NCBI GenBank assembly: GCA_009881125.1
Contig: WXFH01000028.1
Span: forward strand, 1 to 43,671
Direction: 5' to 3'
DNA from: Acidaminobacter sp.
GTDB lineage: Bacteria > Bacillota_A > Clostridia > Peptostreptococcales > Acidaminobacteraceae
Length of the DNA: 43,671 nucleotides
Each line of letters starts with the position of its first letter. Positions within the stretch are counted from its first letter, which is position 1. A model generated the notes under the pieces. The model was not told the DNA's origin. It searched no databases and saw only the letters and a list, made by a program, of their open reading frames with translations. The position numbers were made by a program, and so were the translations under genes. Below, piece by piece: positions 25,415-33,021 of the stretch.

Positions 25415-25446
25415 GCAAAAAAAGGAAGCATGAACTATGCCTCCTT
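25415..25446 (-). terminator. Attenuator terminator of the que operon leader
   Basis: On the minus strand AAGGAGGCAT pairs with ATGCTTCCTT across a short loop and is followed by a run of T. It lies between the preQ1 aptamer and queD, as in riboswitches that end transcription when preQ1 is bound. Coordinates may be off by a base. Confidence 0.8.
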
Positions 25447-25482
25447 AAATATCGCTTCAAAAAAACAATATAAAAATAAGCC

Positions 25483-25523
25483 CTAGTTTTGTTTATAGAC
25501 AGGATGGTGCGAATGAACTGTCT
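25483..25523 (-). ncRNA. preQ1-I riboswitch aptamer
   Basis: Minus-strand stem P1 AGACAG (25523-25518) with CTGTCT (25502-25497) encloses a 15-base loop beginning TTC and containing CGCACC. After P1 comes the A-rich tail ATAAACAAAACTAG, which would form the H-type pseudoknot. These are the features of the very small preQ1-I class. The genes controlled (queD-E-C-F) make preQ1, so this is feedback control. Confidence 0.8.
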
Positions 25524-25540
25524 TTGTGCGATTCCTATGA

Positions 25541-25570
25541 AGTATACCATCAGTGGCAGGAGAAGATCAA
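25541..25570 (-). promoter_or_regulatory. Promoter of the que operon
   Basis: TTGATC (25570-25565) and TATACT (25546-25541) on the minus strand with 18 bp between. Transcription would begin around 25534, just before the preQ1 aptamer. Confidence 0.65.
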
Positions 25571-25697
25571 GAGTTGTTTAGTTTGGTGTTATGAACGACT
25601 ATTGCATCTTTTAGGTTTTGCCGATGGTTTTTCATGGATACCCTGTAACAAAACCTGCACCTCGATCGTTATTGTGTATGAAGGGGAGGGATTGAGC

Positions 25698-26069
25698 ATG
25701 AGAAAAAAATTGTTGTTCCTTTTGCTGATTATAAGTTCTCTAATAGCTCTAGGAAGTTTTTTCAATGTACAAAATAATATCATCATTCGATATCAAGAGG
25801 GAGACAAAGAAATCAGGACTGTATTAAAACAAGCTGAAGTCTTGGGCATCATGTTTGAGTTAAGTAAGGCGCAGATTTATGAGGATCAGGAAGTTTTGAC
25901 CCAACCACCAAAAGTCAAATTTTGGATTGAATCAGAAGATGTAAGAATTAATTATTCGATTTGGGAATTGCCTACAAAAATGATAATATTTAATGAGAAC
26001 AATAGACAATTTTTTAAGATTTACTTTGATGAAAGTGACTATCTTTACAGATACTTCGGGAGTCGTTAA
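25698..26069 (+). CDS. Hypothetical protein with N-terminal membrane anchor
   Basis: 123 residues from the ATG at 25698, seven bases after GGGGAGGG; the frame is open further upstream but has no better start. A basic start (MRKKLL) and one hydrophobic helix (about residues 4-22) form a signal or anchor with no lipobox or clear cleavage site. The remaining 100 residues are polar, predicted mostly beta, with no cysteine pair or known motif. I do not recognise the family. It is the first of three consecutive unknown genes in AT-rich DNA, with a 45-bp gap to the next. Confidence 0.6.
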   Translation: MRKKLLFLLLIISSLIALGSFFNVQNNIIIRYQEGDKEIRTVLKQAEVLGIMFELSKAQIYEDQEVLTQPPKVKFWIESEDVRINYSIWELPTKMIIFNENNRQFFKIYFDESDYLYRYFGSR

Positions 26070-26114
26070 ATTGCATGTGTTTAAGCGATAGTTTTTATTA
26101 GAGGAGGACAGCAA

Positions 26115-26642
26115 ATGCTAACAGATTATGCCTATGCACTTCCTATGATCCTTCTGGTGATTTTCATTGAATATAAGAAAAAGCTTTTTGTGCGAGAGGC
26201 GAACATGAAAGAGGTAGTCATTCGCAATATTAAGCCAAGTCTAATCCGCCTGAAAACCTATGCCTATTATGGCTTCGTTTTGTTATTCACTCTGTTTTTT
26301 AAAGACGCTGCTGATGAAGTTCGTGAAAATATCGATCCCAGGTTTATTGGTCCGCTCATTTCATCCTTTGTTCTGGTCTTCATGATTGTGTCGCTTGTTC
26401 TTCTTCGAATGAATATGGATTTCTACATCAAAGAAAATGTGATTCATTTCTTTTACAAAGGCAATGTGAGTATTCCTGAAGAAGTTAGAGTCGAAGAAGT
26501 TTCTAAAACTAAATCATATGCAACCGTTAAATTGAAGGGAAATCCGGAGTCAGTTGGTAAGAAGTTGAGAATTAAATTACATGTTTACAGCGAAAACCTA
26601 GAGCAGTTCGAAAAATACATGTCACTAGCTGCGAGGTTATGA
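26115..26642 (+). CDS. Hypothetical membrane protein, possible YcxB-like C-terminal domain
   Basis: 175 residues; GAGGAGG precedes the ATG. Three hydrophobic helices at about 5-20, 50-65 and 82-102, then a soluble C-terminal region of about 70 residues (FYIKENVIHFFYKGN...VEEVSKTKSY) that resembles the small beta domains found after the membrane helices of YcxB-type or PH-like bacterial proteins. That resemblance is weak. Its stop overlaps the start of the next gene (ATGA), so they are translationally coupled. Confidence 0.65.
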   Translation: MLTDYAYALPMILLVIFIEYKKKLFVREANMKEVVIRNIKPSLIRLKTYAYYGFVLLFTLFFKDAADEVRENIDPRFIGPLISSFVLVFMIVSLVLLRMNMDFYIKENVIHFFYKGNVSIPEEVRVEEVSKTKSYATVKLKGNPESVGKKLRIKLHVYSENLEQFEKYMSLAARL

Positions 26643-28153
26643 TGGCAACTCTTTATGATAGATATCAGAAACTGAATATAGACAGTTCGATAATTGGCTT
26701 GGCCTGCGGTGAGAGCGAAAGTCACTACTTCTGTACGCCTGGAGGTGCGAAAGTAATTGGCTGGGCTGGTGCCGATGGGATTCACTATTGCTTCGTGCGC
26801 GGTTTTGGCGAGATGGTATTCGCCGTCAGCCCAATGAATACAAAGGGAAACTATGTGCATCCACTTGCGAGAGATTTTAAGGACTTCCTGAGACTCCTGA
26901 TGACTTGCGGAGATACTGCGGCATTGGAACAGGCGAACTTCATGGATCAGTCGCAGTTTGATGCCTTTTTGCGGGATAATCCCCTCACTGCCGAACAACA
27001 GGTTATTCTGGCTGCCATTAAGGACAAGTTTAGTCTCGTGCCCATGGAGCAACCCTTTGATTATATAAAAGCCCTGCAGGCAAATTTTGATTACAGCCGC
27101 ATCAAATATACTGAGGATTATTATGCGTGGGTTCCAGCCGAGCCAAAGATTCCAGAATGGAAAGTTTACTTTGAAGGCAACTTTTGGGGACACCAAGGCC
27201 GCGAAAGAGCCGGTAAAGAAATAGCAATGAATAAACAGTTTGTCTTGGGTGAAGAAGTTTGGCACATCCCATCGATTTATATATGTAGCAAAGGTTTGGT
27301 CATGGACTTTTGCGTGAAGGTTCCGGCTGAGCGGATCCGTTCCTTTATGGACAAATGGGAGCTCTCCATTGAGAATGATGGCGCTGACTTTTCGGATGAG
27401 CAGCGGATGCAAATCGAGGCAGAAAACCCGCTGAGTATTCACGTAAATCCCAAACTAATGTTGAATGGAAAGGTCCACTCATTCGCCCATGGCTGTGGTG
27501 TATCGTGGAATCCCTGCTTTCAGGAAGGTAATGATCTAACAGCCAAGAGTGTGATCCAACATTACGGCCTTGATCCTACAATTGGTTGGGGAGTCTGGCG
27601 CGCTGCTTTTCCTTGGATGAAAAAACTGAGGCCCTTAATTGAGACGCTCAGCGTAACCTTATTACAGGAACCGGTCGCTGTTTTGGGGCCTCATTTTCTT
27701 GCATCAAAGTCCGGTGAACACGTTGATTTCGCTCACCCGACAACCGGGGTACAACATACCCTGACCGTACTGAACTATGAGCAACAGAGTATTTCCCACG
27801 AGCACTTTGGCTGCCAAAATCAAGAATTTCCGACGCATTTTGTCCTTATGACCTATACACTCACACCTGATTTACCTGAGGGTGCTATCATGGTCACTGA
27901 TACCGTACGTTCCGACAGACCACGGCAGAAGGGTGGAGGTCTCAATGAGCCACAGGCAGACAGTAGCGCTTGTATAGGCATTATTGGCGGTGCAGACGGC
28001 CAAGCGGCCATCCAAATAAGTGGAAGTGGACAAGGTGAGTACCGTACAGCGTGCTCTGCTTTACACTTTGAACTAGTTGACGAGGTGGAGTGGCGGATTG
28101 TGTTCTATGAAAAAAGGCGCGATGATGTGACGGTGGCGCTGATCTGGACTTAA
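26639..28153 (+). CDS. Unrecognised 504-residue protein with a C-terminal IGIIGGADG motif
   Basis: The ATG overlaps the preceding stop codon in ATGA; a second ATG follows at 26642. The protein is soluble, with no signal peptide or membrane helix. The first 90 residues contain a compact block (SHYFCTPGGAKVIGWAGADG). The middle has many aromatic residues (WGHQGRERAGKE, WGVWRAAFPWMKK). Near residues 443-455 is CIGIIGGADGQAAI, very like the IGIIGGADGPTAI motif of Na+-pumping decarboxylase beta subunits. Here it stands alone without their membrane helices, so that function is not implied. I know no function for the whole. It is coupled to the membrane protein in front. Confidence 0.65.
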   Translation: MMATLYDRYQKLNIDSSIIGLACGESESHYFCTPGGAKVIGWAGADGIHYCFVRGFGEMVFAVSPMNTKGNYVHPLARDFKDFLRLLMTCGDTAALEQANFMDQSQFDAFLRDNPLTAEQQVILAAIKDKFSLVPMEQPFDYIKALQANFDYSRIKYTEDYYAWVPAEPKIPEWKVYFEGNFWGHQGRERAGKEIAMNKQFVLGEEVWHIPSIYICSKGLVMDFCVKVPAERIRSFMDKWELSIENDGADFSDEQRMQIEAENPLSIHVNPKLMLNGKVHSFAHGCGVSWNPCFQEGNDLTAKSVIQHYGLDPTIGWGVWRAAFPWMKKLRPLIETLSVTLLQEPVAVLGPHFLASKSGEHVDFAHPTTGVQHTLTVLNYEQQSISHEHFGCQNQEFPTHFVLMTYTLTPDLPEGAIMVTDTVRSDRPRQKGGGLNEPQADSSACIGIIGGADGQAAIQISGSGQGEYRTACSALHFELVDEVEWRIVFYEKRRDDVTVALIWT

Positions 28154-28288
28154 CACTAACAAGCCTTGATTATTTTTTGAAACACTCACAATAATTGTTC
28201 AAATTATACTTAAAGTCTTTAATGGCTCTATTGTTTAGTGAATCGGTTAATTTAACTCGAAATATAAAAACTCTTTTAAAATATATAA

Positions 28289-28310
28289 TTTTTATACTTC
28301 GGTATAAAAA
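28289..28310. promoter_or_regulatory. UUCG-capped hairpin upstream of the second ATPase gene
   Basis: TTTTTATAC (28289-28297) and GTATAAAAA (28302-28310) form a perfect nine-base stem closed by TTCG. An extended -10 (TG-C-TATACT, 28335-28343) follows within 30 bp, so the palindrome sits where an operator or -35 region would be. The rest of 28154-28357 is very AT-rich without a gene. Confidence 0.45.
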
Positions 28311-28366
28311 CATTTAAAAATGGCTATTTTATTATGCTATACTGTACTTAAAGCGAGGTGCTGATC

Positions 28367-29551
28367 ATGGTTCAAAGAAAGCAATATTTGGGTAAGCTGA
28401 AAAAATTGAAAGACAAAAAAATTATCAAAGTAGTTACCGGAATACGCCGCTGTGGAAAGTCTACCTTACTTTTAATGTTTCAAGAATACCTGAAAGAATG
28501 TGGAGTAGAAGACAATCAGATTATCACTATCAATTTTGAAGACATTGCAAACGAACCTTTGCTTGATTATAGAAAACTTCATGATCATGTCACTAAGAAT
28601 CTTCATCAAGATAAAATGGCCTATGTATTTTTGGATGAAATCCAAAATGTGCCGCAGTTTCAGAAGGCAGTTGACAGTCTGTTTATTAAAGATAACGTAG
28701 ATGTTTACATCACAGGATCAAATGCGCAATTGCTGTCAGGTGAGCTTGCCACATTGCTTTCAGGGAGATATATCGAAATTGCCATGCTGCCGCTTTCGTT
28801 TGCAGAGTATTATGAAATGGTTGGTGGAAATCAACGTGATGCTTGGAACAATTATTTTAAAAACGGTGGGTTCCCATATGCAGCTGTTATTGAGGAAGAG
28901 GAAATTCGAAGGGAGTATCTGATGGGCATTTATAACTCCGTTTTACTCAAGAATGTCGTAGCAAGAAAACGGATTAGCGATATCCCCCTTCTTGAAAGTG
29001 TAATCAAATTTCTATTCGATAATATTGGAAGTATAGTATCTTCAAAGAAAATTGCCGATAGTCTGACCACTTACGGACGCAAAACAACATCAGTCACTGT
29101 GGAAAATTATATCGAGGCACTAACTGAGGCCTTCATATTATATAAAGCTGGCAGATATGATGTTAAGGGGAAACAGTATCTTAAATCACTTGAAAAATAC
29201 TATCTTGTGGATGTGGGACTTCGCCGAATGCTGCTTGGTGACAGAAGTGCCGACCTGGGTCATATTCTCGAAAATATTGTCTACCTTGAACTATTGAGAC
29301 GCGGAAATAAAGTCAGCATTGGTAAGATTGACAATAATGAAATCGATTTTGTTGCTGAGTTCGGTGGTGATCGAGTTTACTATCAAGTTGCGGCAAGTAT
29401 TCTCGATCCCGCCACTTTTGAGCGTGAAATAGCCCCTTTGAAAAAGATTGCAGACCATTATCCCAAGTTCATCTTATCTTTAGATGAGCTGCCTATGGGA
29501 GATGCTGGCATCAAACAGGTCAATATTGTAGATTTTCTTTTGGGAAATTAG
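28367..29551 (+). CDS. Second AAA-family ATPase with DUF4143 domain
   Basis: 394 residues from the ATG at 28367; the GTG at 28358 is part of the GCGAGGTG ribosome site. Walker A GIRRCGKS lies at residues 25-32 and Walker B VFLDEIQ at about 90. The AAA sensor strand YITGSNAQLLSGE and DUF4143 landmarks (SLEKYYLVDVGLRR, ENIVYLELLRRG) are typical. The terminal nuclease-like motif reads EIDFVAEF...YYQVAAS, so the lysine of the D/E-x-K signature seen in the first copy is replaced. It belongs to the same family as the gene at 20763 but a clearly different subgroup. Function unknown. AT-rich, with its own promoter and terminator. Confidence 0.85.
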   Translation: MVQRKQYLGKLKKLKDKKIIKVVTGIRRCGKSTLLLMFQEYLKECGVEDNQIITINFEDIANEPLLDYRKLHDHVTKNLHQDKMAYVFLDEIQNVPQFQKAVDSLFIKDNVDVYITGSNAQLLSGELATLLSGRYIEIAMLPLSFAEYYEMVGGNQRDAWNNYFKNGGFPYAAVIEEEEIRREYLMGIYNSVLLKNVVARKRISDIPLLESVIKFLFDNIGSIVSSKKIADSLTTYGRKTTSVTVENYIEALTEAFILYKAGRYDVKGKQYLKSLEKYYLVDVGLRRMLLGDRSADLGHILENIVYLELLRRGNKVSIGKIDNNEIDFVAEFGGDRVYYQVAASILDPATFEREIAPLKKIADHYPKFILSLDELPMGDAGIKQVNIVDFLLGN

Positions 29552-29570
29552 GATATGTGAAATGAACAAC

Positions 29571-29609
29571 AAAAAAGGACCATGACTGCGAAGTCATGAT
29601 CTTTTTTTG
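29571..29609. terminator. Two-way terminator between convergent genes
   Basis: A run of A, then CATGACT-GCGA-AGTCATG, then a run of T makes a stem that works on both strands for the ATPase gene and the convergent SLH-peptidase gene. Confidence 0.85.
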
Positions 29610-29620
29610 TTCCTAAACTA

Positions 29621-31099
29621 TCACTTCATGAGCTCCAGATAATTATCCTTGGTAATGCTTCTATCATAGAGTATATAGCCCGGTTCGATATTAAACTGAT
29701 AATAAGACATCGTGAAATGGAGGTGTGGACCAGTAGAAAAACCGGTTGAACCAACGGTTCCAATTAACTGTCCGCGTTCTACAAGTTCACCTTCGGAAAC
29801 AAATAATTTATCAAGATGAAAGTAAACACTGAACAGCCCTTCACCGTGGTCAATAACAATACTGTTGCCCGTTAAGATCAGAGGCATGGAAAGCGTCACT
29901 TTGCCTGTGTTGGTGGATAGTACTTCAGCGCTTCGAGGCGCAGCAATGTCTATGCCTGAGTGTCTGTAATTCGTTAGAGCGCCGTTGACAGTGCGAGACT
30001 CACCAAATTCAGTGGAAAGTCTGCCGATGGTTGGCAAGATAAAGCTTTTTGTATAATACTTTACAGGTGAGGACAGTTCCCGTGAAGGGATAAAGTATTT
30101 GTTATATTCAGCATAGGCATTATCATTTCGCGTGCTGGCTTCAATATTGGGATCCACTGTTAGTTTTTGGACTCTGAATTCCCTAGCAATGATTTCAATA
30201 TCCTTTGATAATTTGATACCGGTTTCAGAATCGGTAAATTTAAGACTATATCTGCCTGGTATTGTACTGTAGTTGGTTGGGATATACCCTTGGATCACAC
30301 TGTTTTGATCATACCATTTAAAATTTGGATACAAGTCTTGAACCAGAGCTATTTCAGAAGCGCTCGCTGCGTGAAATAAAGAGATTTTTAATAAATCGCC
30401 CTGTTTTAAAGTGGTTTTTGAAAGCACGATATTCAGGGGAAGCTTGAGGTCTGTAATAATGCCCAGTTTTACGAGCAGTTTATAAGACAATACTGCAGCC
30501 TCCGCCCTGCTGGCATAGTGTTTGGGCGCAAAGGTTCCGTCAGTATAACCTGATATGAAATCCAGGGCAACAGAGGCAACTGCATTCTCGTAATAACCTG
30601 GGGATACTGTCCCCAGGTCGCTTAATCTTGTGCTTGCTTCGTTTAGGACTAAAGGATCCACTGAGACTCCTGATTTATTATACGCATTGACAACGATACT
30701 GGCCATTTCTTCTCTCGATATGTTGTTGTTGAAGGTTGATTTATCCATAGTCCCGTATTCATTCGAGCGGATAAGGCCACCTTCAAGTGCCGCTTCAATG
30801 TAGGGTTGTCCCCAGTACTCATCGTGTAATGGCGCTCGAACATCAACCCCTTGTGAATTGACGACAATCGCGATAAATTCTATTCTTTTAACGCTGTCAT
30901 TAGGTTTGAATGAACCATCCGGATAGCCGGCTACAGCGTTGTAAGTTGTAACCTTTTCTACATAGGATTTTGCCCAGTGGTTCTCGATATCGCTAAAAGT
31001 TGCGGCAAAGGAAGGTGCTCCAAGGGTCAAAGTGGATCCGGAAATAATCGCAATTGCCAGAAGCAAATTGAATATTGGGTTTCTATATTTATATAACAT
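29621..31099 (-). CDS. S-layer-anchored M23 peptidase (SLH-M23)
   Basis: 492 residues. A signal peptide (1-33, ending PSFAA) is followed by three SLH domains at about 35-78, 95-145 and 160-205 (FSDIENHWAKSYVEK...GYPDGSFKPND, GGLI...ISREEMASIVV, FISGYTDGTFAPKHYASRAEA), which bind pyruvylated cell-wall polymer. After a linker of about 150 residues comes a lysostaphin-like M23 domain (about 365-480) with the zinc and catalytic residues in NYRHSGIDIAAP and GPHLHFTM. It cuts peptidoglycan peptides or acts in wall remodelling on the cell surface. AAAGGAGC precedes the ATG. The gene has its own promoter and shares a terminator with the convergent ATPase gene. Confidence 0.9.
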   Translation of the reverse strand: MLYKYRNPIFNLLLAIAIISGSTLTLGAPSFAATFSDIENHWAKSYVEKVTTYNAVAGYPDGSFKPNDSVKRIEFIAIVVNSQGVDVRAPLHDEYWGQPYIEAALEGGLIRSNEYGTMDKSTFNNNISREEMASIVVNAYNKSGVSVDPLVLNEASTRLSDLGTVSPGYYENAVASVALDFISGYTDGTFAPKHYASRAEAAVLSYKLLVKLGIITDLKLPLNIVLSKTTLKQGDLLKISLFHAASASEIALVQDLYPNFKWYDQNSVIQGYIPTNYSTIPGRYSLKFTDSETGIKLSKDIEIIAREFRVQKLTVDPNIEASTRNDNAYAEYNKYFIPSRELSSPVKYYTKSFILPTIGRLSTEFGESRTVNGALTNYRHSGIDIAAPRSAEVLSTNTGKVTLSMPLILTGNSIVIDHGEGLFSVYFHLDKLFVSEGELVERGQLIGTVGSTGFSTGPHLHFTMSYYQFNIEPGYILYDRSITKDNYLELMK

Positions 31100-31146
31100 T
31101 TAATGTGCTCCTTTCAAAACGGTATTCACAGTACATTTTTAGTGTT

Positions 31147-31174
31147 ATTATATCTCATTTTAAATTATTGTGAA
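31147..31174 (-). promoter_or_regulatory. Promoter of the SLH-M23 gene
   Basis: Minus strand TTCACA (31174-31169), 16-bp spacer, TATAAT (31152-31147). Confidence 0.6.
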
Positions 31175-31240
31175 TGATCTTATAATTAAAGCTTGTCAGC
31201 CGGCGGCGGGGATTCCTACGTTTACTTCATGTCAATATTG

Positions 31241-31269
31241 TTGTATCATGTACTTAACAAAAATACAAT
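31241..31269 (+). promoter_or_regulatory. Promoter of the Fe-S protein gene
   Basis: TTGTAT (31241-31246), 17-bp spacer, TACAAT (31264-31269), 25 bases before the ATG. Confidence 0.55.
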
Positions 31270-31293
31270 GAGTATCACAGAAAGGTTTGTCTT

Positions 31294-32061
31294 ATGAGAG
31301 CGACTGAAAGTCTAGAAAATAGCATAGAACACAGAATCATCGACAGCTTAAACGAACTTAATCGACCTGACTTATTCAGAAGTCCCATCATTGGCTTTTC
31401 ATCAGCTGAAGATGAGCGATATTCAAAACTCAAAGAGATCATTGGTGATTGGCATCTAAACCCTGCAGAATTGCTGCCGGATGCTAAAAGCGTGATCAGC
31501 TATTTCGTGCCTTTCACAAAAGCAGTTGCAATGGAACCCCAAACGTTGGTGAATGGTTCTTTTTTATGGTCGGAAGCCTATCAGGAAATCAATCGGCATT
31601 TCGACAAGATGAATCAAGCGGTGGCCGACTATTTGACAAAACGTGGCTACTCAACTAAAACGATACAGGCAACACATACCTACGATCAAAAGGATTTGAA
31701 ATCAATGTGGTCCCATCGGAGCGCGGCAGCGATTGCAGGTTTGGGTGCATTTGGTCTGAACAGATTGCTGATCACAGAAAAGGGCTCCGCCGGACGCTTT
31801 TGTACGGTGATCACCTCTGCGCCGTTACAGGCGAACATAAAACCAATTGAAAATAAATGCTTATATGTGAAAAATGGATCTTGTTCACTTTGTTTGAAAA
31901 TATGCCCTGTTCAAGCACTTGAGACTGAATCATTCAAGAAGTTTGATTGTCAGGATGAACTCAACAAAAATCAGTCGCTGATGACGGCAAGCACACCTTT
32001 GGAAATGGCAGATACCTGCGGGAAATGCATTAGTGTTTGCCCAGTGGCATACGTTGAATAA
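31294..32061 (+). CDS. QueG-like 4Fe-4S double-cluster protein, short form
   Basis: 255 residues. The central part (DAKSVISYFVPF, then AAIAGLGAFGLNRLLITEKGSAGRFCTVIT) and the paired ferredoxin-type motifs CSLCLKICP (about 200) and CGKCISVCP (about 245) are those of the COG1600 epoxyqueuosine-reductase family. True QueG is about 370 residues with a C-terminal HEAT-like tRNA-binding part, which is missing here, so it may be a reductase of another substrate. It needs a corrinoid or other electron path not visible here. It stands alone with its own promoter and terminator, about 6 kb from the que operon. Link to queuosine is possible but unproven. Confidence 0.75.
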   Translation: MRATESLENSIEHRIIDSLNELNRPDLFRSPIIGFSSAEDERYSKLKEIIGDWHLNPAELLPDAKSVISYFVPFTKAVAMEPQTLVNGSFLWSEAYQEINRHFDKMNQAVADYLTKRGYSTKTIQATHTYDQKDLKSMWSHRSAAAIAGLGAFGLNRLLITEKGSAGRFCTVITSAPLQANIKPIENKCLYVKNGSCSLCLKICPVQALETESFKKFDCQDELNKNQSLMTASTPLEMADTCGKCISVCPVAYVE

Positions 32062-32155
32062 GGTCTGATACAGAAGAACATTATTTCGCGATTTTGCTTG
32101 GAGGAATAGGAATTATAAGTGCAGCCTGATCGGCAAGTGAGTTGAGTAAAATAAA

Positions 32156-32206
32156 CAAAAACGCTCTTAACCTTCAAAAGTGGTTTCGAGCGTTTTCTCT
32201 TTTTTG
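32156..32206 (+). terminator. Terminator after the Fe-S protein gene
   Basis: AAAACGCTC (32157-32165) pairs with GAGCGTTTT (32188-32196), with an inner AACC/GGTT, followed by TCTCTTTTTT. It also faces the converging padR gene. Confidence 0.8.
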
Positions 32207-32232
32207 TGCCGATGGACGTGCAACGAACAGCT

Positions 32233-32802
32233 TTATTTCGCCTTACCCTGTTCCTTTTCCAGCGCGTCTTTGCAGTAGCCCATACATTTGTCAATCCACT
32301 TTATGACGTATTCTTCCCTCAGAATAGCGCTTTCCAGCACAATAAAGTCTCCAAAGCGGTCTGTATCATGAGGCGGGACACCACCCTGGTATTGCTCCAG
32401 GGTTTTGTTAAGAATCGACAAGCGCTTCTTGTGCTGGATCATTTGGCTTTCCAACAGGTGAATTCGGGATTCCAGATCCAGGTTGTTGCTGAAGTACATC
32501 CTTAGACGAAAAATATCTTTTGGCGTTTTTTCCACAGGCTCATCCTTGTGAAGCCATTTGAGCAGCTCCAGCTGACCTTTTTCAGTGATGGTATAACGCT
32601 TTTTTTCCAGAATATCACCGCTGATTTCAACGTCGAAGACCACAAGGCCTTCGTCCAGCAGCTTTTTAAGCTCGGGATAAATTTGACTGTGCTTGGCGTT
32701 CCAGAACTGGCCCAGCTCGTAATCAAATTCCTTGCCAATTTCATATCCGGTCATGGGTCTGCGATTCAATAAGCCCAGTACAGCAAATTTCAATGTTCTC
32801 AT
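32233..32802 (-). CDS. PadR-family transcriptional regulator
   Basis: 189 residues. An N-terminal winged helix (about 1-85) with the PadR signature LGLLNRRPMTGYEIGKEF and HSQIYPELKKLLDEG, followed by a C-terminal alpha-helical dimer domain of the vir_act_alpha type (about 95-185). PadR regulators of this subfamily often repress a neighbouring gene and respond to phenolic acids or other aromatic or drug-like ligands. GAGGGAT lies before the ATG. It is divergent from the flavin enoate-reductase-type gene, and the 219-bp gap holds that promoter and an operator-like palindrome. Confidence 0.9.
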   Translation of the reverse strand: MRTLKFAVLGLLNRRPMTGYEIGKEFDYELGQFWNAKHSQIYPELKKLLDEGLVVFDVEISGDILEKKRYTITEKGQLELLKWLHKDEPVEKTPKDIFRLRMYFSNNLDLESRIHLLESQMIQHKKRLSILNKTLEQYQGGVPPHDTDRFGDFIVLESAILREEYVIKWIDKCMGYCKDALEKEQGKAK

Positions 32803-32892
32803 AAGGATCCCTCGATATCCATGAATTATTGATGCTTTCGAGCCGCTGCAGATCAGCAGATTCAGGCTACAAGATTACCTTAACATAGCGTA

Positions 32893-32921
32893 TTGACGTT
32901 GACAAGCAGACATGTTATACA
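32893..32921 (+). promoter_or_regulatory. Promoter of the enoate-reductase-type gene
   Basis: TTGACG (32893-32898), 17-bp spacer, TATACA (32916-32921). A second TTGACA lies downstream at 32963-32968 with a poor -10. Confidence 0.6.
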
Positions 32922-32948
32922 ATAGGGGTTAAATGAAACAGGTATAGT

Positions 32949-32974
32949 TAAACATATAAATATTGACATGTTTA
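32949..32974. promoter_or_regulatory. Candidate PadR operator
   Basis: Perfect seven-base inverted repeat TAAACAT-N12-ATGTTTA. ATGT/ACAT half sites are usual for PadR proteins. It lies about 30 bp after the -10 box, where bound repressor would block transcription. The word GACATGTT is also present near the promoter at about 32908. Confidence 0.5.
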
Positions 32975-33021
32975 ATGTGGCTATGGTACAACTTAATCAG
33001 AAATCAAGGAGGGCATTCATC

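Noticed and set aside
25356..25550. N-terminal extension of QueD
   Set aside because: The added residues would be translated from the preQ1 aptamer and its terminator; QueD proteins start at the MKFSVYVLKSEH position.
26639..28153. Na+-translocating decarboxylase subunit
   Set aside because: Only the short IGIIGGADG motif matches; the protein lacks the membrane helices and other conserved parts.
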